From positions 1 through 22,507 of the forward strand of contig CAJUTL010000041.1 of the NCBI GenBank assembly GCA_910589395.1: a DNA stretch of 22,507 bases. Reading direction: 5' to 3'. Source of the DNA: an uncultured Oscillospiraceae bacterium. Its GTDB lineage: Bacteria; Bacillota_A; Clostridia; Oscillospirales; Acutalibacteraceae. The translations under genes were made by a program, and so were the position numbers. Positions 6,885 through 14,879 of the stretch are shown here, one piece after another. The notes beneath the pieces were generated by a model. That model was not told where the DNA came from and did no database searches. It was given only the letters and a program-made list of their open reading frames with translations. How positions within the stretch are numbered: position 1 is the stretch's first letter; the number at the start of each line of letters is the position of its first letter.

Positions 6885-9800
6885 TATTCCGGCGCCTTCA
6901 TGCTTTCCACCATGCTGATCTTTTTGAGTTTCCTGTGCATGACCAGGTTTACCAGCACGCTGAACAGGATGGTGAGCAGGGCGGACCATACATAGCTTAG
7001 AGGATATACCGTTCTGCCGAACATCACCATGTCGATCTCCGCCGTGCGAATGACGAACTGATGCAGGAAAATGCCCAGAACCAGGCCAACCGCTGTACCG
7101 ATCACGGTGAGCACAACATTTTCCCGATAGATATAGGCGGAAACCTCCCGATCGTAAAAGCCCAGCACCTTGATGGTGGCAATTTCCTTTACCCGCTCGC
7201 TGATATTGATATTGGTCAGGTTATAGAGTACCACAAAGGCCAGAGCCCCGGCGGAAATAATGATCACGGCAATAATGGAATTGATGCCCTGAATGCTGTT
7301 CTGAAAGCTTCCGGAAAGCTCTGTGGTAAACCGCGCCGCGGCCACGTCCCGGCAGTTTAGCAGCTTTGTGGAAAGGGCCTCCTCCTCTTCGTGGGTGGTG
7401 TCCTCCGGCAGCTTGCACAGGATCATATTGTTTTCCACAGGCTCTCCAAAGGCTTTTTCATAAGCGGCAGGGGAGAGGTAGAGATAATGCAGGGCGTAAT
7501 TTTCACAAATCTCCGTGATGGTGAGAGAGGCCTCTTTGTCGTCCTGATTTCTCAAAGTAATGGGATCGCCGACCTTCAGGTGCTGGCGTTCCGCCAGCTT
7601 CTCCGTGATGATCACGGAATTTTCCTCAAAGGTCACCGGCAGGCTGTCAGTGCGATGACGGAACGCAAAGTAATCGGAAAGGGCGGGAACATCGGAAGGA
7701 ACGAAAATGGTCACATCGTCTGCCGGGTCGTTCTTTTTCGGTACAACAGTCCCGTTATTCTGCATGACCGGAAGGGAACCCAGGATCTCCTGCTCATTGC
7801 TCAAAAGCTGTTTCAGCTCACGCCCCTCCAGTGCGCTTTCGTCCTTCAGGCCGATCATCAGCTGATACTGGTTCAGCTCATCGTACTGTAAGGATACAAT
7901 ATGGGAAACAGAATCGTTTACACCGAAGCCCGTCATCAGCAGGGCGGTGCAGCCCGCGATCCCGATCACCGTCATAAAGAAACGTTTTTTATAGCGGATC
8001 AGGTTGCGGGCGGCCACCTTTTGGGTAAATTTCAGCCGTTTCCAAAGAGGCGTAATGTATTCCAGAAAGACCCGTTTGCCTGCTTTCGGCGCTTTTGGCA
8101 GCATCAGCTGGGCGGGAACGGTTTTCAGCTCTGCCCGGCAGGCGCTGAGCGTGGCGGCCAGCGTGCAGGCCACGGCGGTCAGAGAAGAAAACAGGGCATA
8201 GGGGAGGTTAAAGGGAGTGAGAGCCTTGGGAATATCGTACATGATATTATAGGCGTTTATGATGATATAGGGGAACAGCCGGAAGCCTACGGCCAGGCCG
8301 AAAACGCTGCCCGCGACGCTGGCGCAGGCGGCATAGAGCAGATATTTTACCGCGATCTTTCCTGAGGAATAGCCAAGGGCTTTCATGGCGCCGATCTGCT
8401 GCCGCTCCTCCTCCACCATGCGGGTCATGGTGGTCAGGGCCACCAGGGCGGCCACCAGGAAAAAGAAAGCGGGGAACACGGCGGCGATAGCGCCTATTTT
8501 ATCCGCGTTGGAATCATAGCTGGAATAGCCCGCATTGTCGTCTCTGGTGAAAAGATACCACTTTCCTTCCTCCAGCTCGCGAACCTTGCTTTCCGCGTCC
8601 TTGATCTGTTCCTCCGCGTCCGCCAGCTTTTCTTCGGCCTCCGCTTTTCCGTCTTCATATTCCTGCCGCCCGTCCTTGAGCTTCTGGCGGGCGTCCTCCA
8701 GCTGAGAAAGACCATCCTCATACTCTTCACGGCCATTGGCCAGCTCCCGCTCCGCGGCGGCAAACTCTCCCTGGGCCGTGATCTGCGCCTGGCGCAGTGC
8801 CGCCGTATTGCGGTCAAGCTCTGCCTTTTGTGTATTTAATTGATTTTGCTGCTCCTCCAGGGGCTTGCTTTGCACGGCCAACTCCCGATAAGCGGCGTCC
8901 AGCTTCTCCTGGGAGGCGATCAGCTCCTCCAGCTTTTCCTCATATTCTGCTTTTCCAGCTTCCAGAGCCTCCCGGGCCCCGGCGGTATCGGTACCCTGGG
9001 TGGCCAGCTCCTCCAGTCCGGCCTTTAACGGAGCGAACTGCTGAGCCGCGTCGGGATACAAAATTTCCATTTGGGCCAAAGCGGCCAGCGTTGCTCTGTC
9101 CGAGGTGTCCTCGGAAGGCAGGCCGAGCACACCTGCTGCCTGCCAGAAGGCTGCCTTTCCGGTCTCCAGCCCGAAAAGTTCCGCCTCTCTTTGATCCAGC
9201 TGCTCCTTGGCGGCGTCCAGCTGCTTTTTCCCTTCCGCCAGCTGCTTTGCGCTTTCGTCCAGAGGAGCTCGGGCAGCGTCTATTTGTGCTTTTCCCTTGT
9301 CCAGCTGGGCCTGATATTCCCGAAGCTTTGCATAGCCCTCGTCAAGCTGGGCCTGGGCGGAAGCGGTCTGTGTGCGGTAAGCGGCCCGCTGGTCGTTTAA
9401 TTCCTGCTGGCCCCGGTCCAGCTCCGCCTTGGCGTCCGTCAGTTTTTGAGCGTTTTCCTCCAGCTCCCGCTCGCCGTCTGCCAGTTCCTTTTCAGCGTCC
9501 GCCAACTCCTGTTCCACTTCCGCCTTTTTCTCTTCATATTCGTGGCGGGCATCGGAAAGCTTTTCTTCCGCCTCGTCCACAATTTCCCGATAGCGAAGCT
9601 CGGCGCGCTCCTCGCCCAGGGTTTCCAACGCCTCTTTTACCGTATCGGTTTTTTCTTCATACTCGCTGTCAAAGGAACCGAGCTCTTTAGCGCCGGACAA
9701 AGTGAGATAAAAGCCGGTATAGACCTCCCGGCTCACCGTTTCGGGTAAAGTGTATACGATCAGTCCCAGCGTACCGGTGCCCACGGTGGTGTGCTCCTGC

Positions 9801-10372
9801 TCCATGGAAAGATACAGGGGACTTTTGGCGGTGCCCACTACAGTGAGAGGAGAGGTAAGTCCCTGGTTTTCTTCGTCGCTTTCTTCCGTCTTTTCGTCTT
9901 TTTCGGGAGTCAGCGTCTGTCCGATCCAGTTTTGCTTTCCGCCCAGGGTCTTGGTTTCTATCACAACGCACTCTCCGGCCTTTTCCGGCATGCGTCCGGT
10001 TTGTAAAATCAGGTTGTTTATGCCGGGCTCACTTTCCCCGGGAAGAGTGTGTACCCGGGCTGTGTGGGAGTCCCCGTCGGGCGTGAGAAGCACCAGATCC
10101 TCATCATAAACCGGCAGCACCGATTCCACGCCCTCCGTCTGCCTGACAAGCTCCAGGTCCTGCTCCGTCAGACCCAATGTGGAAACCACCCGCAGGTCGT
10201 ACATGGCAGTATCGTCATAATAGCTGTCGGCGGAAAGGCGCATATCGCCCGGCGCGGCCAAAAGCCCGGCCAGAAAGCCAACCCCCAGCGCCACAATGGC
10301 AAAAATAGCCAGAAAGCGGGAAAGCGAACTTTTCACAGTGCGCAGAATATTTTTTCTGTAAGAAGGGTTCAT
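6884..10372 (-). CDS. FtsX/MacB-type ABC transporter permease with a very long extracytoplasmic coiled coil
   Basis: A 1162-residue membrane protein. A first transmembrane helix (about 19-41, LAIFAIVALGVGFLAGLLAA) is followed by a periplasmic-type domain. Then comes an extraordinary Glu/Lys/Ala/Gln-rich coiled coil, about 243-602, with repeated units such as ELADGERELEEN and QLEDARQKLKDG. The first FtsX module follows (TM helices about 624-648, 675-705, 722-748), then a further helix near 797-817, a second extracytoplasmic domain, and a C-terminal FtsX module (about 1030-1150, including ERVKEIATIKVLGF). Together with the ATPase 42 bp upstream it should form a mechanotransmission-type ABC system (MacB/LolCDE/FtsEX superfamily). 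Such systems move lipids or peptides or act on envelope enzymes rather than importing solutes; the substrate here is unknown. GGAAAGGAAG precedes the ATG. Confidence 0.9.
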   Translation of the reverse strand: MNPSYRKNILRTVKSSLSRFLAIFAIVALGVGFLAGLLAAPGDMRLSADSYYDDTAMYDLRVVSTLGLTEQDLELVRQTEGVESVLPVYDEDLVLLTPDGDSHTARVHTLPGESEPGINNLILQTGRMPEKAGECVVIETKTLGGKQNWIGQTLTPEKDEKTEESDEENQGLTSPLTVVGTAKSPLYLSMEQEHTTVGTGTLGLIVYTLPETVSREVYTGFYLTLSGAKELGSFDSEYEEKTDTVKEALETLGEERAELRYREIVDEAEEKLSDARHEYEEKKAEVEQELADAEKELADGERELEENAQKLTDAKAELDRGQQELNDQRAAYRTQTASAQAQLDEGYAKLREYQAQLDKGKAQIDAARAPLDESAKQLAEGKKQLDAAKEQLDQREAELFGLETGKAAFWQAAGVLGLPSEDTSDRATLAALAQMEILYPDAAQQFAPLKAGLEELATQGTDTAGAREALEAGKAEYEEKLEELIASQEKLDAAYRELAVQSKPLEEQQNQLNTQKAELDRNTAALRQAQITAQGEFAAAERELANGREEYEDGLSQLEDARQKLKDGRQEYEDGKAEAEEKLADAEEQIKDAESKVRELEEGKWYLFTRDDNAGYSSYDSNADKIGAIAAVFPAFFFLVAALVALTTMTRMVEEERQQIGAMKALGYSSGKIAVKYLLYAACASVAGSVFGLAVGFRLFPYIIINAYNIMYDIPKALTPFNLPYALFSSLTAVACTLAATLSACRAELKTVPAQLMLPKAPKAGKRVFLEYITPLWKRLKFTQKVAARNLIRYKKRFFMTVIGIAGCTALLMTGFGVNDSVSHIVSLQYDELNQYQLMIGLKDESALEGRELKQLLSNEQEILGSLPVMQNNGTVVPKKNDPADDVTIFVPSDVPALSDYFAFRHRTDSLPVTFEENSVIITEKLAERQHLKVGDPITLRNQDDKEASLTITEICENYALHYLYLSPAAYEKAFGEPVENNMILCKLPEDTTHEEEEALSTKLLNCRDVAAARFTTELSGSFQNSIQGINSIIAVIIISAGALAFVVLYNLTNINISERVKEIATIKVLGFYDREVSAYIYRENVVLTVIGTAVGLVLGIFLHQFVIRTAEIDMVMFGRTVYPLSYVWSALLTILFSVLVNLVMHRKLKKISMVESMKAPE

Positions 10373-10414
10373 GCCGGAGCTTCCTTTCCGAAAATGGGGT
10401 TCAAAGGCAAGCGG

Positions 10415-11119
10415 TCACCATTCGATCTCTTCCACCGGGACAGGGTGGAGGTTCTTTTCGTTGGAGAGCACCTGTCCGCTGTTTATACGGATCACACGGT
10501 CCGCCATGGCGGTGAGAGCGCTGTTGTGGGTAATGACCAGCACAGTACGCCCGGTGCTTCGGCAGGTGTCCTGCAAAAGGCCCAGTACGGCCTTGCCGGT
10601 CTTGTAATCCAGCGCGCCGGTAGGCTCGTCGCAAAGCAGGATCTTCGGGTTCTTCGCCAGCGCCCTGGCAATGGAAACACGCTGCTGCTCGCCGCCGGAA
10701 AGCTGGGCGGGAAAATTCCCCAGCCGATCTCCCAGGCCGACGCCCTCCAGGGTTTTGGTGGCGTCCAGCGGGTCGCGGCAGATCTCGCTTGCCAGCTCCA
10801 CATTTTCCAGGGCCGTTAAATTCTGTACCAGGTTATAAAACTGAAAGACAAAGCCCACATCGTACCGGCGGTAGGTGGTGAGCTGCCGGGGCGTATAGGC
10901 GCTGATTTTTTCTCCGTCCAGCAGGATCGTTCCCTCATCGCAGGTATCCATACCGCCCAGCATGTTGAGCACAGTGGTTTTTCCCGCGCCGGAGGGGCCC
11001 ACGATCACGCAGAACTCGCCTTTGTCTACAAAGAAACTGATGTGATCCGCTGCCGCGATCCTGTTTTCTCCCATGGTGTAGTATTTGCACACGCCGTCAA
11101 ATTCGATAAAATGAGGCAA
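10415..11119 (-). CDS. ABC transporter ATP-binding protein, MacB/LolD type
   Basis: A 234-residue cytoplasmic ATPase partnering the FtsX-type permease immediately downstream. All nucleotide-binding motifs are present: Walker A GPSGAGKTT (41-49), Q-loop FVFQFYNL, signature LSGGEQQRVSIARAL (140-154), Walker B ILLCDEPTGALD and H-loop VLVITHN. The form FQxYNL...LTALENV is typical of the LolD/MacB/FtsE branch. I place the start at a TTG (11119) because GGAAAGGGGAA lies 8 nt before it and MPHFIEFDGVCKYY aligns with the usual family N-terminus. A TTG at 11155 gives a 12-residue longer form without a comparable ribosome site. It follows trmL by 111 bp, with a TATACT -10-like box in the gap. Confidence 0.92.
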   Translation of the reverse strand: MPHFIEFDGVCKYYTMGENRIAAADHISFFVDKGEFCVIVGPSGAGKTTVLNMLGGMDTCDEGTILLDGEKISAYTPRQLTTYRRYDVGFVFQFYNLVQNLTALENVELASEICRDPLDATKTLEGVGLGDRLGNFPAQLSGGEQQRVSIARALAKNPKILLCDEPTGALDYKTGKAVLGLLQDTCRSTGRTVLVITHNSALTAMADRVIRINSGQVLSNEKNLHPVPVEEIEW

Positions 11120-11230
11120 GAGAAATTCCCCTTTCCAATGCGCTGAAATAGTCAAATGCGATCCTGATAAGAAGTATAGGCAGAAAATTTTAAGAAAGTA
11201 TGAAAAAAAGAAAATTGGTGCTCCAAAAGC

Positions 11231-11764
11231 TCAAAGAAATTCAGAATAGGGCTTTTTCTGCTTTGCCGCCGCCCAGTCAAAGTCCCGCAGCTCTCCCTTA
11301 CAGGATAGGGTGGGAAAATCCCATTGGCGCAGCGCTTCAAAAACGCCGATGGCCACAGAATTGGAAAGGTTCAGGCTTCTCATGCCGTCCAGCATGGGGA
11401 TACGCACACAGCTTTCCGGGTGCTCAAACAAAAGCCTCTCCGGCAGCCCGGCGGATTCCTTCCCGAAAAACAGGTAGCAGTTGTCTGGATAGGAAATATC
11501 GGTATAGCGCTTTTCGGCCTTGGTGGTAAAAAAGTAAAAAGCGCCGGTATTTTTTTCAAAAAACTCGGACAAGCTATCATAAGTAAAAAGTGTGAGAAAG
11601 CTCCAGTAATCCAGCCCTGCGTGGCGCAGCTTTTTATCCTCCGGGATAAAGCCCATGGGGCCCACAAGATGAAGCCGCGCTCCGGTAACGGCGCAGGTGC
11701 GGGCAATGTTCCCCGTGTTTTGCGGGATTTCCGGCTCTACCAGAACAATGTTTAGATTTGGCAA
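11231..11764 (-). CDS. trmL: tRNA (cytidine(34)-2'-O)-methyltransferase
   Basis: A 177-residue SPOUT-fold methyltransferase that uses S-adenosylmethionine to 2'-O-methylate the wobble base of tRNA-Leu species. The trefoil-knot motifs are in place: LNIVLVEPEIPQNTGNIART at the N-terminus, LFFGKESAGLPERLL in the middle and PMLDGMRSLNLSNSVAIGVFEALRQ split around the C-terminal knot. The length fits TrmL (about 155-180). The start is taken as TTG at 11764, because GAAAGG lies about 10 nt upstream and the family begins just before LNIVL. A GTG at 11773 is too close to that site. It is the first gene of a minus-strand run leading to the ABC pair and is divergent from a small membrane protein gene, with a TTAG-type repeat between them. 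Confidence 0.9.
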   Translation of the reverse strand: MPNLNIVLVEPEIPQNTGNIARTCAVTGARLHLVGPMGFIPEDKKLRHAGLDYWSFLTLFTYDSLSEFFEKNTGAFYFFTTKAEKRYTDISYPDNCYLFFGKESAGLPERLLFEHPESCVRIPMLDGMRSLNLSNSVAIGVFEALRQWDFPTLSCKGELRDFDWAAAKQKKPYSEFL

Positions 11765-11786
11765 AAGGAACACACCTTTCGGAGAA

Positions 11787-11818
11787 TAGTTGTTAGATGT
11801 TAGTAGTTAGTTGTTTAG
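11787..11818. repeat. TTAGT-rich short repeat, locus C
   Basis: The plus strand reads TAGTTGTTAGATGTTAG and continues with TAGTTAGTTGTTTAG, then AAAGGG. It lies between the divergent trmL and the small hydrophobic protein gene. It is an exact 17-bp match to locus B in reverse orientation. Confidence 0.65.
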
Positions 11819-11964
11819 AAAGGGCCAAAGGACATGGGTCGGTTTTTTTGGTGATTGGCGTTTCCTTGGATTTTCGCATAAAAAAGGAGGAGAAGGGCAT
11901 CATGGAAGGGAAGGCAGCTCTCAGACTGCTCAGATATATCTTAGTATTATGGAGGTTTTGTGCA

Positions 11965-12156
11965 ATGGCAAAGCAGGTGATGAACGTGGCAAAAGGCATC
12001 GGCATGGGTGTTTTGGCAGGCGTAACGGTGGCGGCCATCGGGACTAAGGCCATGTCAGGAGGCCGGAAAAAGGCGCGGGTCATGAAGCGTAACGCCGGAA
12101 AAGCCATCCACACGGTGGGAAATCTCATTGGCGATGTGGAAAAGATGCTGAAGTAA
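11965..12156 (+). CDS. Small glycine-rich hydrophobic protein (63 residues, or 84 with an upstream start)
   Basis: I do not recognise a named family. From the ATG at 11965 the protein is 63 residues: a short amphipathic start, one hydrophobic small-residue helix (GIGMGVLAGVTVAAIGTKAM, about 12-31), a basic stretch GGRKKARVMKRNAGKA and an acidic/amphipathic tail HTVGNLIGDVEKMLK. It resembles small YtxH-like or other single-helix envelope proteins of Firmicutes in composition only. GGAGG lies 9 nt before this ATG. An in-frame ATG at 11902, also preceded by AAGGAGG, would add 21 mostly hydrophobic residues, so two products are possible. It is followed within 20 bp by a strong terminator, so it is monocistronic. 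Confidence 0.65.
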   Translation: MAKQVMNVAKGIGMGVLAGVTVAAIGTKAMSGGRKKARVMKRNAGKAIHTVGNLIGDVEKMLK

Positions 12157-12173
12157 AACGCTTTCTTTTTGTG

Positions 12174-12200
12174 AAAAGGGCCTCGATCAGAGGCCCTTTT
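12174..12200 (+). terminator. Bidirectional intrinsic terminator
   Basis: A perfect 11-bp stem AAAAGGGCCTC / GAGGCCCTTTT with a GATCA loop, between the convergent small-protein gene and the MORN-repeat gene. A and T tracts on either side let it serve both transcripts. Confidence 0.88.
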
Positions 12201-12229
12201 CTGTAGAGAAAAATAACGGAACAAAAGCG

Positions 12230-13840
12230 TCAGGATTCCTCCGGAAAAGGAAGCTCCTCTGTGGTTTCTTTTCGCTTCTGGTACAAAATGCCGTTGTAAT
12301 ATTTTCCGTCCTGCCATTCCCCGTCAAATACGATCCCGCCGCTGCTGTCAAATTCCGTGCCATGTCCGTTTCGCATGCCGTTTTTCCAGGCGCCGTAGTA
12401 AACAAGATTTCCCTCTTTGTCGAAGGAAGAGCCCAGCCCGGTAAATTCGCCGTTTTCCCATTTCCCCACAAAAATAGTGCCGTCCGGCTGGGGGAAGGAA
12501 ACGCCGGCACCCTGTTTTTTCCCATCTGTCATATAGCCGCCGTAGCGAAGGTTTCCGTCCTTGTCAAACAGAGAGACCAAATTGCCCGGCTTCCCGTTTT
12601 CCCATTTTGCGATGTGCAGGGCATGGTCTCCCTCCCGGAAGGAAACGCCCAGGCCATCCCGCTTGTCCTCCTTCCAGAATCCGGCATAGCAAAGGCTGCC
12701 GTCCTTGTAATAGTGAGAGCCGAAGCCCTCCCGCTTTCCGTTTTGGTATTCGCCGTGATAGACCGCTGCTCCGGTTTTTTGCCCGGCCTGTTCCGCCACT
12801 GTGAGCTTTCCGTTTTGCACTGTCCCGTAATATGCGCCGCCGGAGGCGCGGCCGCTTTCCGGTTCAACCGCGTTTTCCTGAGAAGCCGGCTGCTCCTGAG
12901 GCGCTTCCGGAAGCCCTGCCGCTTTTCTGGCGGCCGCCAGGATCCGTTCTTCCCGGGAGCTCTCCGGCGCTTTTTGCTCCTCTACCTCGGGAACCGTGGT
13001 GAACTCCTCGCTGTCAGAGGAAAGAGCGGGGCCCGGCAGAGCAGGCGACTTCTGTTCCGTTTCCTGCCCCGGCTCTACCTTGGCGTATTCCTCCAGGCTC
13101 GTAAAGGTAAGGGCGGTTTCCTCCTCACCGGCTTCTCCGGCAAGAGAACCATCCTTTACCTCCCAGGCGGGCATCAGAACAATGGTGCCGTCCTTGATCT
13201 CCTCCAAAGCCCGCTTTCTGGCCTGGGCTTCCTTTTTTGCGCAGTAGCAGAATTCTCCCTCCGCCGTGGAAACGATCAGGCCCGGCTCGCCAAACCTGGC
13301 GTTTAAAATGCTCTGCTCCGCCGTACCGGAAAGGTAGGGCAGAGGGTGCAGCTCTGTAGAACGATACCGCCGATGCTCTGTTTCCCGGTCAAAGCGCTCC
13401 ACCACGTCAAAGGAATCGCTGGGCTTAAAAATTACCTGGGCCGCGGCAGTGTCCCAGGGATCGTAATATTCCGATTTGATCCACAAATGGTTTTTATCAA
13501 AATAGATCCGGCTTTGAATGATCCCCCGAAAGTCCCGGCGAACCACCGCGTAGCCGTTTCGCTGGTCAAAGGCTTCTTCCAAAATGATTTTTCCGGCGGT
13601 TTTTTTCCAATAGAGGCCATGGCGGCGAAGCTTTCCGGAAAGCTTTCCGTCAAAGCCCTTGATCACTTCGTTCTTTCCCGCCCTTACAGCCTTTTTGCCA
13701 CGGGTGAAGAACTTTTTTCGGGCCGCGGCAAGCTCCCCGTGCAGGCTTTCCAAATCGTCCCGTTCCGGAAAGCAGACGGCGTATACGTCCCGCGTCAGCA
13801 GGCTGGAGCGCATGGCGCTTGTGGCTGTTGTAATATCCAT
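12230..13840 (-). CDS. MORN-repeat protein with an uncharacterised N-terminal domain
   Basis: 536 residues in three parts. Residues 1-235 form a compact-looking, basic and aromatic-rich region that I cannot assign to a family. Residues 236-345 are a Pro/Glu/Ser/Ala-rich linker, probably disordered. Residues about 361-515 are a run of MORN repeats (YHGEYQNGKREGFG, YAGFWKEDKRDGLG, YGGYMTDGKKQGAG, FVGKWENGEFTGLG, YYGAWKNGMRNGHG, FDGEWQDGKYYNG), each a beta-hairpin of the Y-x-G-x-x-x-x-G-x-x-x-G-x-G type. One unit (HIAKWENGKPGNL) is degenerate. MORN repeats commonly form elongated protein- or membrane-lipid-binding rods; no catalytic motif is visible. No signal peptide or TM helix is seen, so it is probably cytosolic. 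CGGAGG precedes the ATG and a strong TTGCAA/TATAAT promoter lies upstream. Confidence 0.82.
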   Translation of the reverse strand: MDITTATSAMRSSLLTRDVYAVCFPERDDLESLHGELAAARKKFFTRGKKAVRAGKNEVIKGFDGKLSGKLRRHGLYWKKTAGKIILEEAFDQRNGYAVVRRDFRGIIQSRIYFDKNHLWIKSEYYDPWDTAAAQVIFKPSDSFDVVERFDRETEHRRYRSTELHPLPYLSGTAEQSILNARFGEPGLIVSTAEGEFCYCAKKEAQARKRALEEIKDGTIVLMPAWEVKDGSLAGEAGEEETALTFTSLEEYAKVEPGQETEQKSPALPGPALSSDSEEFTTVPEVEEQKAPESSREERILAAARKAAGLPEAPQEQPASQENAVEPESGRASGGAYYGTVQNGKLTVAEQAGQKTGAAVYHGEYQNGKREGFGSHYYKDGSLCYAGFWKEDKRDGLGVSFREGDHALHIAKWENGKPGNLVSLFDKDGNLRYGGYMTDGKKQGAGVSFPQPDGTIFVGKWENGEFTGLGSSFDKEGNLVYYGAWKNGMRNGHGTEFDSSGGIVFDGEWQDGKYYNGILYQKRKETTEELPFPEES

Positions 13841-13855
13841 GAAGGCCTCCGAGAG

Positions 13856-13879
13856 TTTAGTCGTTAGTTGTTAGAGAAG
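13856..13879. repeat. TTAGT-rich short repeat, locus D
   Basis: The plus strand reads TTAGTCGTTAGTTGTTAG followed by AGAAGGG. It shares TTAGTCGTTAGTT with locus E (22320-22345). It sits between the predicted promoter and the ribosome site of the MORN gene, so it is transcribed as part of its 5' leader. Confidence 0.6.
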
Positions 13880-13902
13880 GGCAGGGTCGAGCTTTCTGCT
13901 TT

Positions 13903-13930
13903 ATTATAGCAATATTTTTTGTGCTTGCAA
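13903..13930 (-). promoter_or_regulatory. Sigma-A promoter of the MORN-repeat gene
   Basis: On the minus strand: TTGCAA (13925-13930), a 16-bp spacer and a consensus TATAAT (13903-13908), about 63 bp upstream of the ATG. Confidence 0.65.
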
Positions 13931-13990
13931 AGGTAAAAGGGCAAAATATCCTTGAAAAATTTATCTTTTTCGGGAAAAAACATTTTTTTC

Positions 13991-14019
13991 ATGACTTTTT
14001 CGGAGAAAGCGGTTATACT
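13991..14019 (+). promoter_or_regulatory. Candidate promoter of the MscS channel gene
   Basis: ATGACT (13991-13996), a 17-bp spacer and TATACT (14014-14019), 38 bp upstream of the ATG. The -35 matches 4 of 6. It diverges from the MORN promoter 60 bp away. Confidence 0.5.
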
Positions 14020-14057
14020 GGAACAAGAAAAAGCTTGATAAAAAAGCGGGGAAAAGT

Positions 14058-14879
14058 ATGAAAATGTCCTGGAAGGAAGTATTGGATTCTGTTTTGCGCT
14101 GGCTTGGCGGCTTTGCCGGAAACCTGCTGCTGGCAGCGGTGATTTTTTTTGCTGGCTGGTTTCTGGCGAAGCTTGTCTCCCGGCTGGTAAAAAAGGCAAT
14201 GGGAAAAGGGAAGCTGGAGCCCTTGGTAATAAGCTTCACAGGTTCCCTTGTCAAAGCCCTTGTGCTGGTGGTGGCTTTTATCAGCGCCATAGCGCAGCTG
14301 GGGGTGAATATCACTTCCCTGATCGCGGCGCTGGGCGCGGCGGGCCTCACCGCCAGCTTTGCACTGCAGGGCAGCCTTTCCAACCTGGTCAGCGGTATGC
14401 AGATCATTTTCACAAAGCCCTTCAAAATGGGAGATTACCTGGCCTTCGGAAATTATGAGGGGACCGTCAAGCGCATTGAGATCCTGTATACCGTTCTTTC
14501 TACCTTCGACAACAAAGAGGTGATCGTGCCGAATTCGCAGATCACCGGCGGCGTGGTGGTAAATTATACCAGCAACGGCACCCGCAGGCTGGACTTGAGC
14601 TATGCGGTCTCCTACCGGGCGGATCTGCGGCAGGCCAAGGAGGTACTGGCAGAAACCGCTCTTCAGGACCCGCGGGTCTTAAAAGAGCCTGTCCCCATTA
14701 TTGCGGTAGGGGAGCTGAAGGACAGCTCCGTTACCCTGGTGGCAAAGCTCTGGTGCCGGCAGGAGGAGTACTGGAATCTTTACTATGCCATGCAGGAAGC
14801 GGTAAAGGAGGCATTTGACCGGGAAGGGATCGTCATTCCGTATCCTCAGCTTCAGGTACATCTGCCTCCTGAGAGATGA
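14058..14879 (+). CDS. mscS: Small-conductance mechanosensitive channel, MscS family
   Basis: A 273-residue inner-membrane protein that opens under membrane tension to release solutes during hypo-osmotic shock; the family forms heptamers. The first TM helix is about 20-42 (LLLAAVIFFAGWFLAKLV) and the second about 62-85. The pore-lining TM3 is the glycine/alanine-patterned stretch ALGAAGLTASFALQGSLSNL, followed by VSGMQIIFTKPFKMGDYL. Then come the beta domain (GTVKRIEILYTVLSTFDN, VPNSQITGG) and the C-terminal alpha-beta domain. The size matches E. coli MscS (286). The ATG at 14058 has only a modest GGGGAAAA ribosome site; MSW two codons later is an alternative. Its last 47 bp overlap, in opposite orientation, the end of the SpoIID-like gene, so there is no terminator between them. 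Confidence 0.93.
   Translation: MKMSWKEVLDSVLRWLGGFAGNLLLAAVIFFAGWFLAKLVSRLVKKAMGKGKLEPLVISFTGSLVKALVLVVAFISAIAQLGVNITSLIAALGAAGLTASFALQGSLSNLVSGMQIIFTKPFKMGDYLAFGNYEGTVKRIEILYTVLSTFDNKEVIVPNSQITGGVVVNYTSNGTRRLDLSYAVSYRADLRQAKEVLAETALQDPRVLKEPVPIIAVGELKDSSVTLVAKLWCRQEEYWNLYYAMQEAVKEAFDREGIVIPYPQLQVHLPPER

Noticed and set aside
8797..9690. 297-residue Pro/Arg-rich open frame on the plus strand
   Set aside because: It is a shadow of the GC-rich coiled-coil region of the permease, with low-complexity composition and no ribosome site.
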